64,000 nt of DNA, taken from NCBI RefSeq assembly GCF_900177675.1, contig NZ_FXWM01000001.1, forward strand, positions 247,501-311,500, in the 5' to 3' direction. The stretch is from Bacillus sp. OV166 (GTDB lineage Bacteria; Bacillota; Bacilli; Bacillales; Cytobacillaceae). The position numbers and the translations under genes were made by a program. Position 1 is the stretch's first letter. Each line of letters begins with the position of its first letter. The notes under the pieces are model-generated. The model was not told the origin of the DNA. It ran no database searches and saw only the letters and a program-made list of their open reading frames with translations. Below, one piece after another: positions 52,620 through 61,520 of the stretch.

Positions 52620-52812
52620 ATTTTGTATGGATTTCAATAGTTGTTATCAATTCTGGTCCGTTTTTAGGTAATTTGTAATATTTACTGAGGACAGAATGCT
52701 GCTCAATATGTTAGAATTGAAAGGTTGCAGGACGACATACGAGCGAATAGCTTTGCTTGCTCTACCTAGTTTGAATAAACGCAATCCTGAAAAGAGAAGG
52801 GAGACGAGATCG

Positions 52813-53183
<371 letters not shown>

Positions 53184-53207
53184 TTTTGAAGGAGGTGCGC
53201 ATTTTCT

Positions 53208-53573
53208 ATGGCACGTATTGCTGGTGTAGATATTCCACGTGAAAAACGTGTAGTTATCTCTTTAACTTACATTTATGGAATTGGTAAAAATACTGCACAA
53301 AAAGTACTAGCAGAAGCTGGTGTTTCTGAAGATACACGTGTACGTGATTTAACAGAAGACGAATTAAACAAAATCCGTGACATCATCGACAAATTAAAAG
53401 TTGAAGGTGACCTTCGCCGTGAAATTTCTCTTAACATTAAGCGTTTAATGGAAATCGGCTGCTACCGCGGATTACGTCATCGTCGTGGTTTACCAGTTCG
53501 TGGACAAAATACGAAAAACAACGCTCGTACACGCAAAGGTCCTCGTAAGACTGTAGCGAACAAGAAGAAGTAA
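53208..53573 (+). CDS. rpsM: Ribosomal protein S13
   Basis: A 121-residue 30S head protein bridging to the 50S. It starts [18 protein letters not shown], and the C-terminal tail [15 protein letters not shown] contacts P-site tRNA. Confidence 0.98.
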   Translation: MARIAGVDIPREKRVVISLTYIYGIGKNTAQKVLAEAGVSEDTRVRDLTEDELNKIRDIIDKLKVEGDLRREISLNIKRLMEIGCYRGLRHRRGLPVRGQNTKNNARTRKGPRKTVANKKK

Positions 53574-53595
53574 TCGGTAAAGGAGGTTAATTTAA

Positions 53596-53985
<390 letters not shown>

Positions 53986-54161
53986 TTTTTCTGTATAGAT
54001 TTTGTATCATGCGTCTATAATGGGATATGATACTAATTTTTTGCACTCTTACAGAAGATTTATTCCAGTTGTTGTGCACAAAACGGGAACGTATACATGG
54101 GGACTTTTAATTAGCAAATATGCTGATTTAGAGTTTCGACGTTTTGAAGGAGGGTTATTTG

Positions 54162-55106
54162 ATGATCGAAATAGAAAAACCAAAAATCGAAACGATTGAG
54201 ATCAACGATGATGCTAAGTATGGCAAATTCATCGTAGAGCCACTTGAGCGTGGATATGGTACCACTTTGGGTAACTCCTTACGTCGTATCCTATTATCTT
54301 CACTCCCAGGTGCCGCGGTTACATCGATTCAAATCGATGGGGTACTTCATGAGTTCTCAACAATTGAAGGCGTCGTAGAGGATGTAACATCCATCATTTT
54401 AAACATTAAAAAATTAGCTTTAAAAATCTACTCTGATGAAGAGAAGACGCTTGAGTTTGATGTACAAGGTGAGGGTCCAGTTTTAGCTGGCAATATTACT
54501 CATGATAGTGATGTTGAGGTTTTAAATCCTGAGCTTCATATTGCAACATTAGCTGCAAATGGTCATCTTCGCATGCGTTTGACTGCTAGACGTGGACGTG
54601 GATATACACCGGCTGTTCAAAACAAAAGAGAAGATCAACCAATAGGTGTTATTCCCATTGATTCCATTTTCACACCAGTTTCTCGTGTACAATTTCAAGT
54701 AGAAAACACACGTGTTGGTCAAATGTCTAATTTCGACAAGCTCACACTTGATGTTTGGACAGATGGAAGCACTGGGCCAAAAGAAGCGATCGCTCTTGGA
54801 TCCAAAATTTTGACCGAGCATTTGAATATTTTCGTTGGTTTAACTGATGAAGCTCAAAATGCTGAAATCATGATTGAAAAAGAAGAAGACCAAAAAGAAA
54901 AAGTTCTTGAAATGACTATTGAAGAACTAGATCTTTCTGTTCGTTCTTACAATTGCTTAAAACGTGCTGGAATCAACACTGTTCAGGAATTAGCTAATAA
55001 GACTGAAGAAGATATGATGAAAGTTCGTAACTTAGGCCGTAAATCACTTGAAGAAGTGAAGGCAAAACTAGAAGAGCTTGGATTAGGCTTGCGTAAAGAC
55101 GACTGA
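54162..55106 (+). CDS. rpoA: RNA polymerase alpha subunit
   Basis: A 314-residue subunit. The N-terminal domain dimerises and holds beta and beta' ([20 protein letters not shown]). The C-terminal domain with helix-hairpin-helix binds UP elements and activators ([19 protein letters not shown]). ATG 54162 lies seven bases after GAAGGAGGG; the TTG at 54144 overlaps that site. The 176-base gap after rpsK has no supported gene. Confidence 0.98.
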   Translation: MIEIEKPKIETIEINDDAKYGKFIVEPLERGYGTTLGNSLRRILLSSLPGAAVTSIQIDGVLHEFSTIEGVVEDVTSIILNIKKLALKIYSDEEKTLEFDVQGEGPVLAGNITHDSDVEVLNPELHIATLAANGHLRMRLTARRGRGYTPAVQNKREDQPIGVIPIDSIFTPVSRVQFQVENTRVGQMSNFDKLTLDVWTDGSTGPKEAIALGSKILTEHLNIFVGLTDEAQNAEIMIEKEEDQKEKVLEMTIEELDLSVRSYNCLKRAGINTVQELANKTEEDMMKVRNLGRKSLEEVKAKLEELGLGLRKDD

Positions 55107-55170
55107 TTTGTTAATCGTAATACACATGCGTTAATCCGTTTAATGACTTCAACAAAGGAGGGAACCCTTC

Positions 55171-55533
55171 ATGGCATACAGAAAGTTAGGACGCACAAGT
55201 GCACAGCGTAAAGCTATGCTACGTGATTTAACTACAGATTTAATTATCAATGAGCGCATTGAAACAACAGAAACTCGTGCGAAGGAAATTCGTGTGACTG
55301 TTGAAAAAATGATCACTTTAGGTAAACGTGGTGATTTACACGCTCGTCGTCAAGCTGCTTCATATGTTCGTAACGAAGTTGCTGATGCTGAAAATAATAC
55401 AAGTGCAGTACAAAAACTTTTCGCTGATATCGCTCCGCGTTATCAAGAGCGTCAAGGTGGATACACTCGTATTATGAAACTTGGACCACGCCGCGGTGAC
55501 GGTGCACCAATGGTTATTATCGAGTTAGTTTAA
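55171..55533 (+). CDS. rplQ: Ribosomal protein L17
   Basis: A 120-residue protein at the tunnel exit, starting [20 protein letters not shown]. It ends the S10-spc-alpha run. Ribosome binding site AAAGGAGGG. Confidence 0.98.
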   Translation: MAYRKLGRTSAQRKAMLRDLTTDLIINERIETTETRAKEIRVTVEKMITLGKRGDLHARRQAASYVRNEVADAENNTSAVQKLFADIAPRYQERQGGYTRIMKLGPRRGDGAPMVIIELV

Positions 55534-55552
55534 TATAGCTTTAACAGACAAC

Positions 55553-55598
55553 AAGGGCGCTGGACAGTTTACAAACAAACTTGTTCTTTGCCCTTTTT
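55553..55598 (+). terminator. Probable terminator after rplQ
   Basis: AAGGGC (55553-55558) pairs with GCCCTT (55590-55595), followed by T residues. The loop is long, and AACAAG / CTTGTT inside it could pair alternatively, so the exact structure is uncertain. Confidence 0.5.
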
Positions 55599-55690
55599 CT
55601 GTAAGTGAATCTTATATCAAGATGACCCAAGCCAAAAAGAGTGTTACGATGAGCGTAACTCCAATTCATTGGAGACAATCTAAAAGTCCT

Positions 55691-55744
55691 ACTTGATTTC
55701 TTGTAACTTTTTATGTGACTTGATTTCTTGTATCTTTTATCATC
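55691..55744 (+). repeat. 27-bp tandem duplication
   Basis: ACTTGATTTCTTGTA occurs at 55691 and again at 55718, each followed by a similar T-rich tail. It lies in the 401-base gap between rplQ and ecfA1. Confidence 0.75.
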
Positions 55745-55792
55745 TCGCGCTATTGTTGTGCAGATTGAATTAAATACGTCTCGTCTAGCTCA

Positions 55793-55879
55793 TGCACCTC
55801 CTCTCATTTCTTTTATAGAAATTCCTTAAACTGCAGTTTACAGCGAAACTGCATAGGGACGAGGTGCAGGCTTTTTTTT
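55793..55879 (+). ncRNA. Three-way-junction RNA with terminator-like end, ahead of ecfA1
   Basis: A closing stem of 8 bp (TGCACCTC 55793-55800 with GAGGTGCA 55861-55868) encloses two hairpins. They are ATTTCT / AGAAAT (55806-55822) and TGCAGTTT / AAACTGCA (55832-55853). A seven-base T run follows at 55872-55878. The architecture is that of a leader attenuator or small structured RNA. I do not recognise the family and see no clear promoter. Confidence 0.5.
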
Positions 55880-55934
55880 ATATGTAAAAGAAATAATGAG
55901 CGGAGAATAGTATAGCTGAGAGGAGGAATTATCT

Positions 55935-56774
55935 GTGAAAAACTCGATTGTATCTCTTAATGGAGTATCTTTTCAATATGACGCACAAGAACGTTATGCT
56001 TTGAACAATGTCTCATTTGATATAAATGAGGGAGAATGGCTTGCTATTGTCGGTCATAATGGGTCAGGTAAATCCACGATGGCAAAACTCTTAAATGGGC
56101 TGCAATTTCCACAAACAGGTGAGATTACAGTTTGCGGAATAAAGTTGGATGAAGAGTCAATTTGGGATATCCGTAAAAAATTAGGGATGGTCTTTCAAAA
56201 CCCTGACAATCAATTTGTTGGAACGACAGTACAGGATGATGTGGCTTTTGGTCTAGAAAATAACGGCATACCTAGAGACGAAATGGTCACAAGGGTCGAG
56301 GATTCGTTAAAGAGAGTTAAGATGGATAAGTTTCTATATCAAGAGCCCCACCATCTATCAGGCGGACAAAAGCAACGTGTGGCAATAGCCGGTGTGCTAG
56401 CATTACGGCCATCGATCATCATACTTGATGAGGCAACTTCCATGCTTGATCCAAGAGGACGCGAAGAGGTATTAGAGACCGTCCGATTATTAAAAGAAGA
56501 GAAATCATTGACCGTTATCTCGATTACACATGATTTAGAAGAGGCGGCTAAGGCGGATCGAATCATCGTCATGAACAAAGGGGAGGTCTTCCGGGAGGGT
56601 ACACCTGAAGAGATTTTCTCTATGGATGAACAATTGGTTCAGTTAGGGTTAGATATTCCTTTTTCAGTGAAAATGACGAAAGCTTTAAGGAATCATGGAA
56701 TCGATCTATCTAGGCACTATTTATCGGAAGAAGAGTTGGTGAAAGAGTTATGGACATCTCGCTCAAACATGTAG
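55935..56774 (+). CDS. ecfA1: ECF transporter ATPase EcfA1
   Basis: A 279-residue ABC ATPase of the energy-coupling factor module, which powers uptake of vitamins and metals by interchangeable S components. Walker [10 protein letters not shown] is at 40-48, signature LSGGQKQR at 141-148 and Walker [13 protein letters not shown] follows. GTG start after GAGAGGAGG. It overlaps ecfA2 by 25 bases. No S component gene lies next to it, as is usual for group II ECF systems. Confidence 0.96.
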   Translation: MKNSIVSLNGVSFQYDAQERYALNNVSFDINEGEWLAIVGHNGSGKSTMAKLLNGLQFPQTGEITVCGIKLDEESIWDIRKKLGMVFQNPDNQFVGTTVQDDVAFGLENNGIPRDEMVTRVEDSLKRVKMDKFLYQEPHHLSGGQKQRVAIAGVLALRPSIIILDEATSMLDPRGREEVLETVRLLKEEKSLTVISITHDLEEAAKADRIIVMNKGEVFREGTPEEIFSMDEQLVQLGLDIPFSVKMTKALRNHGIDLSRHYLSEEELVKELWTSRSNM

Positions 56775-57619
56775 ATTATCGTTATCAAGTCAATACTCCT
56801 TTTGAACGACTGGCCATTGAGGATGTGTCTATTGATATTCCTTCAGGTGTGTATATGGCGATTATTGGTCATACCGGTTCAGGGAAATCAACAGTCCTGC
56901 AGCATTTAAACGCTCTCCTTCAACCAACAAAAGGAACAGTAGCAATTGGTGAACATGAAATTAAAGCTTTGCAAAAAAATAAGAACTTAAAAAAAGTCCG
57001 GCAAAAAGTTGGCATCGTCTTTCAATTTCCTGAACACCAATTATTTGAAGAGACGGTCGAAAAAGATATTATTTTTGGGCCTATGAATTTTGGGGTTTCT
57101 GAAACAGAAGCAAAGGAAAGGGCACGGATTGCTTTAAAACAAGTGGGTCTAGAGGAAGATATTCTAAATAAATCACCGTTTGAGCTCTCTGGTGGACAAA
57201 TGCGCCGCGTCGCAATTGCAGGAGTACTTGCAATGGAGCCCGATGTTATTGTCCTGGACGAGCCTACTGCGGGTTTAGACCCAAGAGGCCGAAAAGAAGT
57301 TATGGACATGTTCTTTTCTCTCCATAAGGAAAGAAAGCTCTCTACCATTCTTGTTACACATAGTATGGAGGATGCTGCTAGATACGCAGACCAAATTGTG
57401 ATTATGCAGCAAGGGAAAGTTGCCAAAAAAGGGACAGCAGAAGAGATTTTCTCCGCACCGACTGAGCTGGTTGAAATGGGACTTGATGTTCCTGAAGTCG
57501 TTCGGTTTCAACTGAAGCTTGAGGAGAAACTTGGCATGAAATTTGAGAAAATTTTTCTAACCATTGATGAGTTGTCTACTGCTGTTACTAAGGTATTAAG
57601 TAGAGGTGTTCACTCATGA
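56750..57619 (+). CDS. ecfA2: ECF transporter ATPase EcfA2
   Basis: A 289-residue second ATPase, pairing with EcfA1. Walker [10 protein letters not shown] is at 40-48, the signature LSGGQMRR at 146-153, and Walker B is [12 protein letters not shown]. Its stop overlaps the ecfT start by four bases (ATGA). Confidence 0.96.
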   Translation: MDISLKHVDYRYQVNTPFERLAIEDVSIDIPSGVYMAIIGHTGSGKSTVLQHLNALLQPTKGTVAIGEHEIKALQKNKNLKKVRQKVGIVFQFPEHQLFEETVEKDIIFGPMNFGVSETEAKERARIALKQVGLEEDILNKSPFELSGGQMRRVAIAGVLAMEPDVIVLDEPTAGLDPRGRKEVMDMFFSLHKERKLSTILVTHSMEDAARYADQIVIMQQGKVAKKGTAEEIFSAPTELVEMGLDVPEVVRFQLKLEEKLGMKFEKIFLTIDELSTAVTKVLSRGVHS

Positions 57620-58413
57620 TGGAAAAAATGATTTTTGGGCGCTATGTCCCGTCAGATTCTATTATTCATAAAATGGACCCTCGTTCAAAATTAATGATTA
57701 TCTTTCTTTTTGTTTGTGTTATTTTTTTAGCAAACAATGTCGTAACCTATGCACTTATTGGAATTTATACTTTTTTAATGCTTGGATTGTCGCGGGTCCC
57801 GGTGCGCTTTTTATATGGGGGTCTTAAACCAGTCATCTGGCTCGTTCTTTTTACCCTAGTGCTGCAACTGTTTTTCACAAAAGAGGGTACCCTTTTATTT
57901 GAACTAGGTCCTGTAAAAATTTATGAGGAAGGAGTCAGGCAGGGGATTTTTATTTCCTTACGATTCTTTTTCTTAATTTTAATGACGTCACTGTTGACGT
58001 TAACCACCACCCCAATTGAGATTACCGATGGCCTTGAAACGTTGTTACATCCTTTAAATAAGGTCCGTTTCCCTGTCCACGAAATGGCATTAATGATGTC
58101 TATTTCCTTAAGGTTCATTCCAACACTTATGCAGGAAACGGATAAAATAATGAAGGCGCAAATAGCCCGTGGCGTTGAGTTTGCAAGCGGTCCTTTTAAG
58201 GAACGCATCAAAGCCGTCATTCCACTGCTTATCCCATTGTTTGTCAGTTCCTTTAAACGAGCGGAGGAATTGGCGATCGCGATGGAGGCTAGAGGGTATC
58301 AAGGTGGGGAAGGAAGAACAAAATACCGGGAATTATCCTGGAAAATAGCTGATTCCTTACAGATGGGGGTATTAGTCCTTCTATCGATCCTACTACTTTT
58401 ATTACGATCATAA
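57616..58413 (+). CDS. ecfT: ECF transporter membrane subunit EcfT
   Basis: A 265-residue membrane protein with several transmembrane helices. Two cytoplasmic coupling helices carry the Ala-Arg-Gly motifs (AQIARGVEF and AMEARGYQGG) that dock on the ATPases. Start is ATG-ATG within the ecfA2 end. Confidence 0.96.
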   Translation: MMEKMIFGRYVPSDSIIHKMDPRSKLMIIFLFVCVIFLANNVVTYALIGIYTFLMLGLSRVPVRFLYGGLKPVIWLVLFTLVLQLFFTKEGTLLFELGPVKIYEEGVRQGIFISLRFFFLILMTSLLTLTTTPIEITDGLETLLHPLNKVRFPVHEMALMMSISLRFIPTLMQETDKIMKAQIARGVEFASGPFKERIKAVIPLLIPLFVSSFKRAEELAIAMEARGYQGGEGRTKYRELSWKIADSLQMGVLVLLSILLLLLRS

Positions 58414-58425
58414 TGGAGCGAAACC

Positions 58426-59166
58426 ATGGCAAGGTATAAATGTATTATTTCCTATGACGGGTCGGGCTTTTCCGGCTATCAAGTCCAACCAAATAAGCGA
58501 ACCGTACAGTCTGTATTAGAAGCTGTTTTATCAAAAATGCATAAGGGTGATACGGTCAAAGTCGTCGGCTCAGGACGAACGGATGCCGGTGTCCACGCAA
58601 AAGGACAAGTCATTCATTTTGATTCACCACTACTGATTCCAGCTGACAAGTGGGAGAAAGCATTGAATTCCATGCTGCCTGAAGATATTTCCGTTCTAAA
58701 GGTTGTTCCTGTCACCGAGTCCTTTCATGCCCGCTTCGACGCGAAAGGGAAGGAATATCGCTATGTTCTTCATTTATCTCAAAAAAGAGATCCCTTTCAG
58801 CGGAAATTTGCTTATCAATATCCATACCGTTTAAATTTACAGGCGATGGAGCAGGCAAGTAAACTTGTCCTTGGTACACATGACTTTACTAGTTTTTGTG
58901 CGGCAAAGACGGAAGTAGTTGATAAAGTTCGAACGATTGAATCGATTGACTTTACACGTATGGATGAGTTACTGACGATCCGTTTTGTTGGAAATGGCTT
59001 TTTGTATAATATGGTTCGTATTTTAGTTGGAACTTTATTAGAGGTCGGATCGGGTGAACGCAGCCCTGAGGATATTCCGATAATATTAGCCCATAAAGAC
59101 CGGAGGCTATCAGGAAAGACAGCTCCAGGTCATGGATTGTATCTTTGGGAAGTCTTTTATGATTAA
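58426..59166 (+). CDS. truA: tRNA pseudouridine(38-40) synthase TruA
   Basis: A 246-residue enzyme that isomerises uridines in the anticodon arm. The catalytic aspartate D53 lies in [11 protein letters not shown]. Conserved context between ecfT and rplM. Starts 12 bases after ecfT. Confidence 0.96.
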   Translation: MARYKCIISYDGSGFSGYQVQPNKRTVQSVLEAVLSKMHKGDTVKVVGSGRTDAGVHAKGQVIHFDSPLLIPADKWEKALNSMLPEDISVLKVVPVTESFHARFDAKGKEYRYVLHLSQKRDPFQRKFAYQYPYRLNLQAMEQASKLVLGTHDFTSFCAAKTEVVDKVRTIESIDFTRMDELLTIRFVGNGFLYNMVRILVGTLLEVGSGERSPEDIPIILAHKDRRLSGKTAPGHGLYLWEVFYD

Positions 59167-59178
59167 AATGTGATAATG

Positions 59179-59297
59179 TCTAGCTGCAGCGCCTAGGGGC
59201 TCGGGTCATAAGCCAATCCGTCAAAAAGGTTAAAGAGCAACCTTCTCGCCGGTTCGTCTTATGCCTGTCGCCCCTGTGCAAGTCGCTTCCGCTTTTC
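59179..59297. repeat. Dispersed palindromic repeat, copy 7 (truA-rplM gap)
   Basis: A full copy in the forward orientation: TCTAGCTGCAGCGCC, GGGGCTCGGGTCATAAGCC, internal AAGGTTAAAGAGCAACCTT hairpin, TCGTCTTATGCCTGTCGCCCC and CGCTTCCGCTTTTC. The reverse complement aligns over its whole length with 14849-14965. Confidence 0.85.
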
Positions 59298-59328
59298 TGA
59301 AAACAACCTAACCTGGTGTAACATTTTC

Positions 59329-59357
59329 TTGACATATTGACCTGTAGGTTTTATTAT
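59329..59357 (+). promoter_or_regulatory. Promoter of rplM-rpsI
   Basis: TTGACA (59329-59334), a 17-base spacer and TATTAT (59352-59357). Confidence 0.82.
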
Positions 59358-59381
59358 ATTAGATGTGCGTGTTTTTAATCC

Positions 59382-59535
59382 CACGATAAAGCCCCGGAAA
59401 GTCTTCATCGTGATTGAAAATATATGAATACAAACTTAACCGCACAAGGGTATTAGATGTTGATTCCCGGAACAGAATCGGACTCTAATTACTTTAAAAG
59501 TGCGAAAACAATAATCTTTTATGGATTTAATTTAG
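59382..59535 (+). promoter_or_regulatory. L13 ribosomal protein leader
   Basis: The leader between promoter and rplM contains CACGAT / ATCGTG (59382-59412) and a distal domain with CCGCAC paired towards AGTGCG (to 59503). Position and general form agree with the Bacillus L13 leader; I did not check the full consensus. Confidence 0.6.
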
Positions 59536-59546
59536 GAGGGAAACTC

Positions 59547-59984
59547 ATGCGTACAACGTTTATGGCAAATGCCAACACTATCGAGCGTAAATGGTACGTA
59601 ATTGATGCAGAGGGCAAAACTCTTGGACGTCTTGCTTCTGAAGTAGCATCAATTTTACGTGGTAAAAACAAACCAACTTTTACACCACATGTTGACACTG
59701 GTGATAATGTAATTATTCTTAATGCTTCAAAGGTAGAACTTACTGGAAAGAAATTAACTGACAAGATTTACTACCGTCACACAATGCATCCAGGTGGTTT
59801 AAAAACAAGAACTGCTTTAGAAATGCGTACTAACTATGCTGAGAAAATGATCGAGCTTGCTGTTAAAGGTATGCTTCCAAAGAATTCTCTTGGCCGTCAA
59901 ATGTTTAAAAAATTACATGTATATGCTGGCAGCGAACATCCGCACCAAGCACAACAACCTGAAGTTTACGAACTTCGCGGTTAA
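59547..59984 (+). CDS. rplM: Ribosomal protein L13
   Basis: A 145-residue 50S assembly protein starting [23 protein letters not shown] 59547 follows TAGGAGGG; the frame is open from 59457, but that would translate the leader RNA. Confidence 0.97.
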   Translation: MRTTFMANANTIERKWYVIDAEGKTLGRLASEVASILRGKNKPTFTPHVDTGDNVIILNASKVELTGKKLTDKIYYRHTMHPGGLKTRTALEMRTNYAEKMIELAVKGMLPKNSLGRQMFKKLHVYAGSEHPHQAQQPEVYELRG

Positions 59985-60004
59985 TAAAGAGGGAGGGAAT
60001 TAAC

Positions 60005-60397
60005 TTGGCACAAGTTCAATATATCGGTACAGGTCGCCGTAAAAGTTCTGTTGCACGTGTACGTTTAGTACCAGGCACAGGTAAAATTATTGTAAATAGT
60101 CGTGAAATTGAAGATTATATCCCATTTGAAGCATTACGTGTTGTTGTAAGACAACCATTAGTAGCTACTGAAACAGTTGGAAGCTATGATGTTCTTGTAA
60201 ACGTAAGCGGCGGTGGATACACTGGTCAAGCTGGCGCAATCCGCCACGGTATTGCTCGCGCATTACTTCAAGCTGACCCTGAATTCCGTCCAACATTAAA
60301 GCGCGCTGGATTATTAACTCGTGATGCACGTATGAAAGAACGTAAAAAATACGGTCTTAAAGGTGCTCGTCGTGCGCCTCAGTTCTCAAAACGTTAA
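60005..60397 (+). CDS. rpsI: Ribosomal protein S9
   Basis: A 130-residue protein whose C-terminal tail (RAPQFSKR) reaches P-site tRNA. TTG start after GAGGGAGGG. The last codons, the terminator and about 70 bp beyond are duplicated 876 bp downstream. Confidence 0.97.
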   Translation: MAQVQYIGTGRRKSSVARVRLVPGTGKIIVNSREIEDYIPFEALRVVVRQPLVATETVGSYDVLVNVSGGGYTGQAGAIRHGIARALLQADPEFRPTLKRAGLLTRDARMKERKKYGLKGARRAPQFSKR

Positions 60398-60505
60398 TTT
60401 TATGGCGTTTCAAAGGCTCTCAACCAATTTGGTTGGGGGTCTTTTTTATATAGAAAAAAGGCTTTTGATCACGAAAAGTTTTTTTGACCACATATCATAG
60501 CTCAT
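60377..60505 (+). repeat. Direct repeat at rpsI 3' end, proximal copy
   Basis: From CCTCAG in the last codons of rpsI through its terminator to CATAGCTCAT. It aligns with 61253-61380 over about 128 bp with scattered differences. Position at a gene 3' end is typical of integration sites. Confidence 0.85.
60414..60446 (+). terminator. Terminator after rpsI
   Basis: Stem CTCTCAACCA / TGGTTGGGGG (with G-T pairs), three-base loop and a T run. Confidence 0.9.
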
Positions 60506-60534
60506 TTTGAAACTTTTGAGCGGTGAATAACAAA

Positions 60535-60567
60535 TAAAAAAACGAAGAGGTAAATCTTCGTTTTTTT
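60535..60567. terminator. Bidirectional terminator hairpin
   Basis: AAAAAAACGAAGA pairs with TCTTCGTTTTTTT around GGTAAA. The A tract before and T tract after would allow termination in both directions, between rpsI and the opposing CBS gene. Confidence 0.8.
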
Positions 60568-60589
60568 CCACTTATTTATTCACTTCTAT

Positions 60590-60630
60590 TATAAAAAATG
60601 CTAGCACAGACCAAGGGCTGATCTGTGCTA
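60590..60630 (-). terminator. Terminator of the CBS-domain gene
   Basis: Perfect stem TAGCACAGA / TCTGTGCTA (60602-60610, 60622-60630). Read on the minus strand it is followed by GCATTTTTTAT. Confidence 0.75.
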
Positions 60631-60664
60631 ATAATTATCTTATGACAATAAAGGTAACCCCTTA

Positions 60665-61099
60665 CTATTGTTGAGGTGCGGAAGGAGTTGAGATACTTTG
60701 TAATGCCTGTTCTGCCTCGTTTGCATATTGATTTTCTACTGCTAGATCACCTAAAGCAACCATTCCTACTATTTGTCCATTTTCGATTACCGGCAATCGG
60801 CGAATTTGCTGCTGTGCCATCAAATTTGCTGCTTGATGGACATCCATATCAGGTGTACCTTGTACGATCTGCTGTGCAGTCATTACTTGAGATACTGGTG
60901 TTTGTGGATCTTCTCCTTGTGCTGTCGTACGAAGGGTAATATCACGATCCGTTACAATTCCAACCATTTGTCTGTTGTTATTTATTACTGGGATAGCTCC
61001 AATATTATATTCGCTCATTAACGCTGCAGCTTCCTGTACGGTCTGTGTTTCGTTAACTGTAAGAACATTTGATGTCATGATATCTCTTAATTGTGCCAT
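60665..61099 (-). CDS. CBS-domain protein
   Basis: A 144-residue protein made of two CBS domains (about 8-62 and 73-128), with an N-terminus MAQLRDIMTSNVLTVNETQT. Such stand-alone pairs bind adenosine ligands (AMP, ATP or c-di-AMP) and resemble B. subtilis YhcV and hypoxic-response proteins. The true ligand is unknown. GGAGGT lies upstream on the minus strand. It is the only minus-strand gene here and lies between the two rpsI 3'-end copies, suggesting an inserted segment. Confidence 0.9.
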   Translation of the reverse strand: MAQLRDIMTSNVLTVNETQTVQEAAALMSEYNIGAIPVINNNRQMVGIVTDRDITLRTTAQGEDPQTPVSQVMTAQQIVQGTPDMDVHQAANLMAQQQIRRLPVIENGQIVGMVALGDLAVENQYANEAEQALQSISTPSAPQQ

Positions 61100-61143
61100 G
61101 AAATTACCTCCAAATATGTTATTCCTTTATAGGATGGGTAACA

Positions 61144-61230
61144 TTGGCGGTATTATTAATGGTAACTTTTTTCTATATATCAGCTTCACATGAACGTGGT
61201 GTAATTAACTCATTAGAAGAGGACATTTAA
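61144..61230 (+). pseudogene. Possible gene remnant or 28-residue membrane peptide
   Basis: From TTG 61144 the frame reads a hydrophobic stretch LLMVTFFYISA, then SHERGVINSLEEDI and stop. It looks like the C-terminal end of a membrane protein or a tiny single-span peptide. AGGATGGG lies five bases before the TTG. I see no homologue from memory; the call is tentative. Confidence 0.2.
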
Positions 61231-61252
61231 ATCTGGTTTTTACCAAATCAAA

Positions 61253-61380
61253 CCTCAGTTTTCAAAACGTTAATTATCAACATTTCCAAGGCTCTCAACC
61301 ATTTTGGTTGAGGGTCTTTTTTCTGTCCACAAAAAGCTTTTGACCACGAAAATATTTTCCTTCCACAAATCATAGTTCAT
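61253..61380 (+). pseudogene. Duplicated rpsI 3' end, distal copy
   Basis: CCTCAGTTTTCAAAACGTTAA still encodes PQFSKR-stop as in rpsI, with a single synonymous change, and is followed by the duplicated terminator and flanking DNA. It has no rpsI body. Confidence 0.85.
61294..61322 (+). terminator. Orphan terminator (copy of the rpsI terminator)
   Basis: Perfect 8-bp stem CTCAACCA / TGGTTGAG with TTT loop and a T run. It has better pairing than the copy at rpsI but no complete gene directly upstream. Confidence 0.85.
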
Positions 61381-61494
61381 GGTACCTGGATCCTCGTAGC
61401 GGTTTGTTCATTTAAAAATTTTTTTATTCGTTTTGTAGGTTTTTGTAGGGTTTTGTTGTTTTGCTTTTAAAATTACTTAAGTATTCAAATAAAT

Positions 61495-61508
61495 TGAAAG
61501 CGTTAACA
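61495..61508 (+). promoter_or_regulatory. CcpA catabolite-responsive element (cre)
   Basis: TGAAAGCGTTAACA fits the cre consensus TGWAANCGNTNWCA at every position. It ends in the gltT ribosome binding site AAGGAGG (61508-61514), a place where CcpA binding blocks transcription. The promoter itself is unclear; the 61381-61494 stretch is T-rich with no strong -35/-10 pair. Confidence 0.8.
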
Positions 61509-61520
61509 AGGAGGATGGAC

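Noticed and set aside
54002..54199. A 65-codon frame between rpsK and rpoA.
   Set aside because: It runs into rpoA in another frame, its start has no ribosome binding site, and the sequence is not a family I recognise.
59457..59546. An N-terminal extension of L13.
   Set aside because: It would translate the L13 leader RNA, and the conserved start with its ribosome binding site is at 59547.
60773..61193. Plus-strand frames overlapping the CBS-domain gene.
   Set aside because: They are antisense shadows; the minus-strand frame has two clear CBS domains and a good ribosome binding site.
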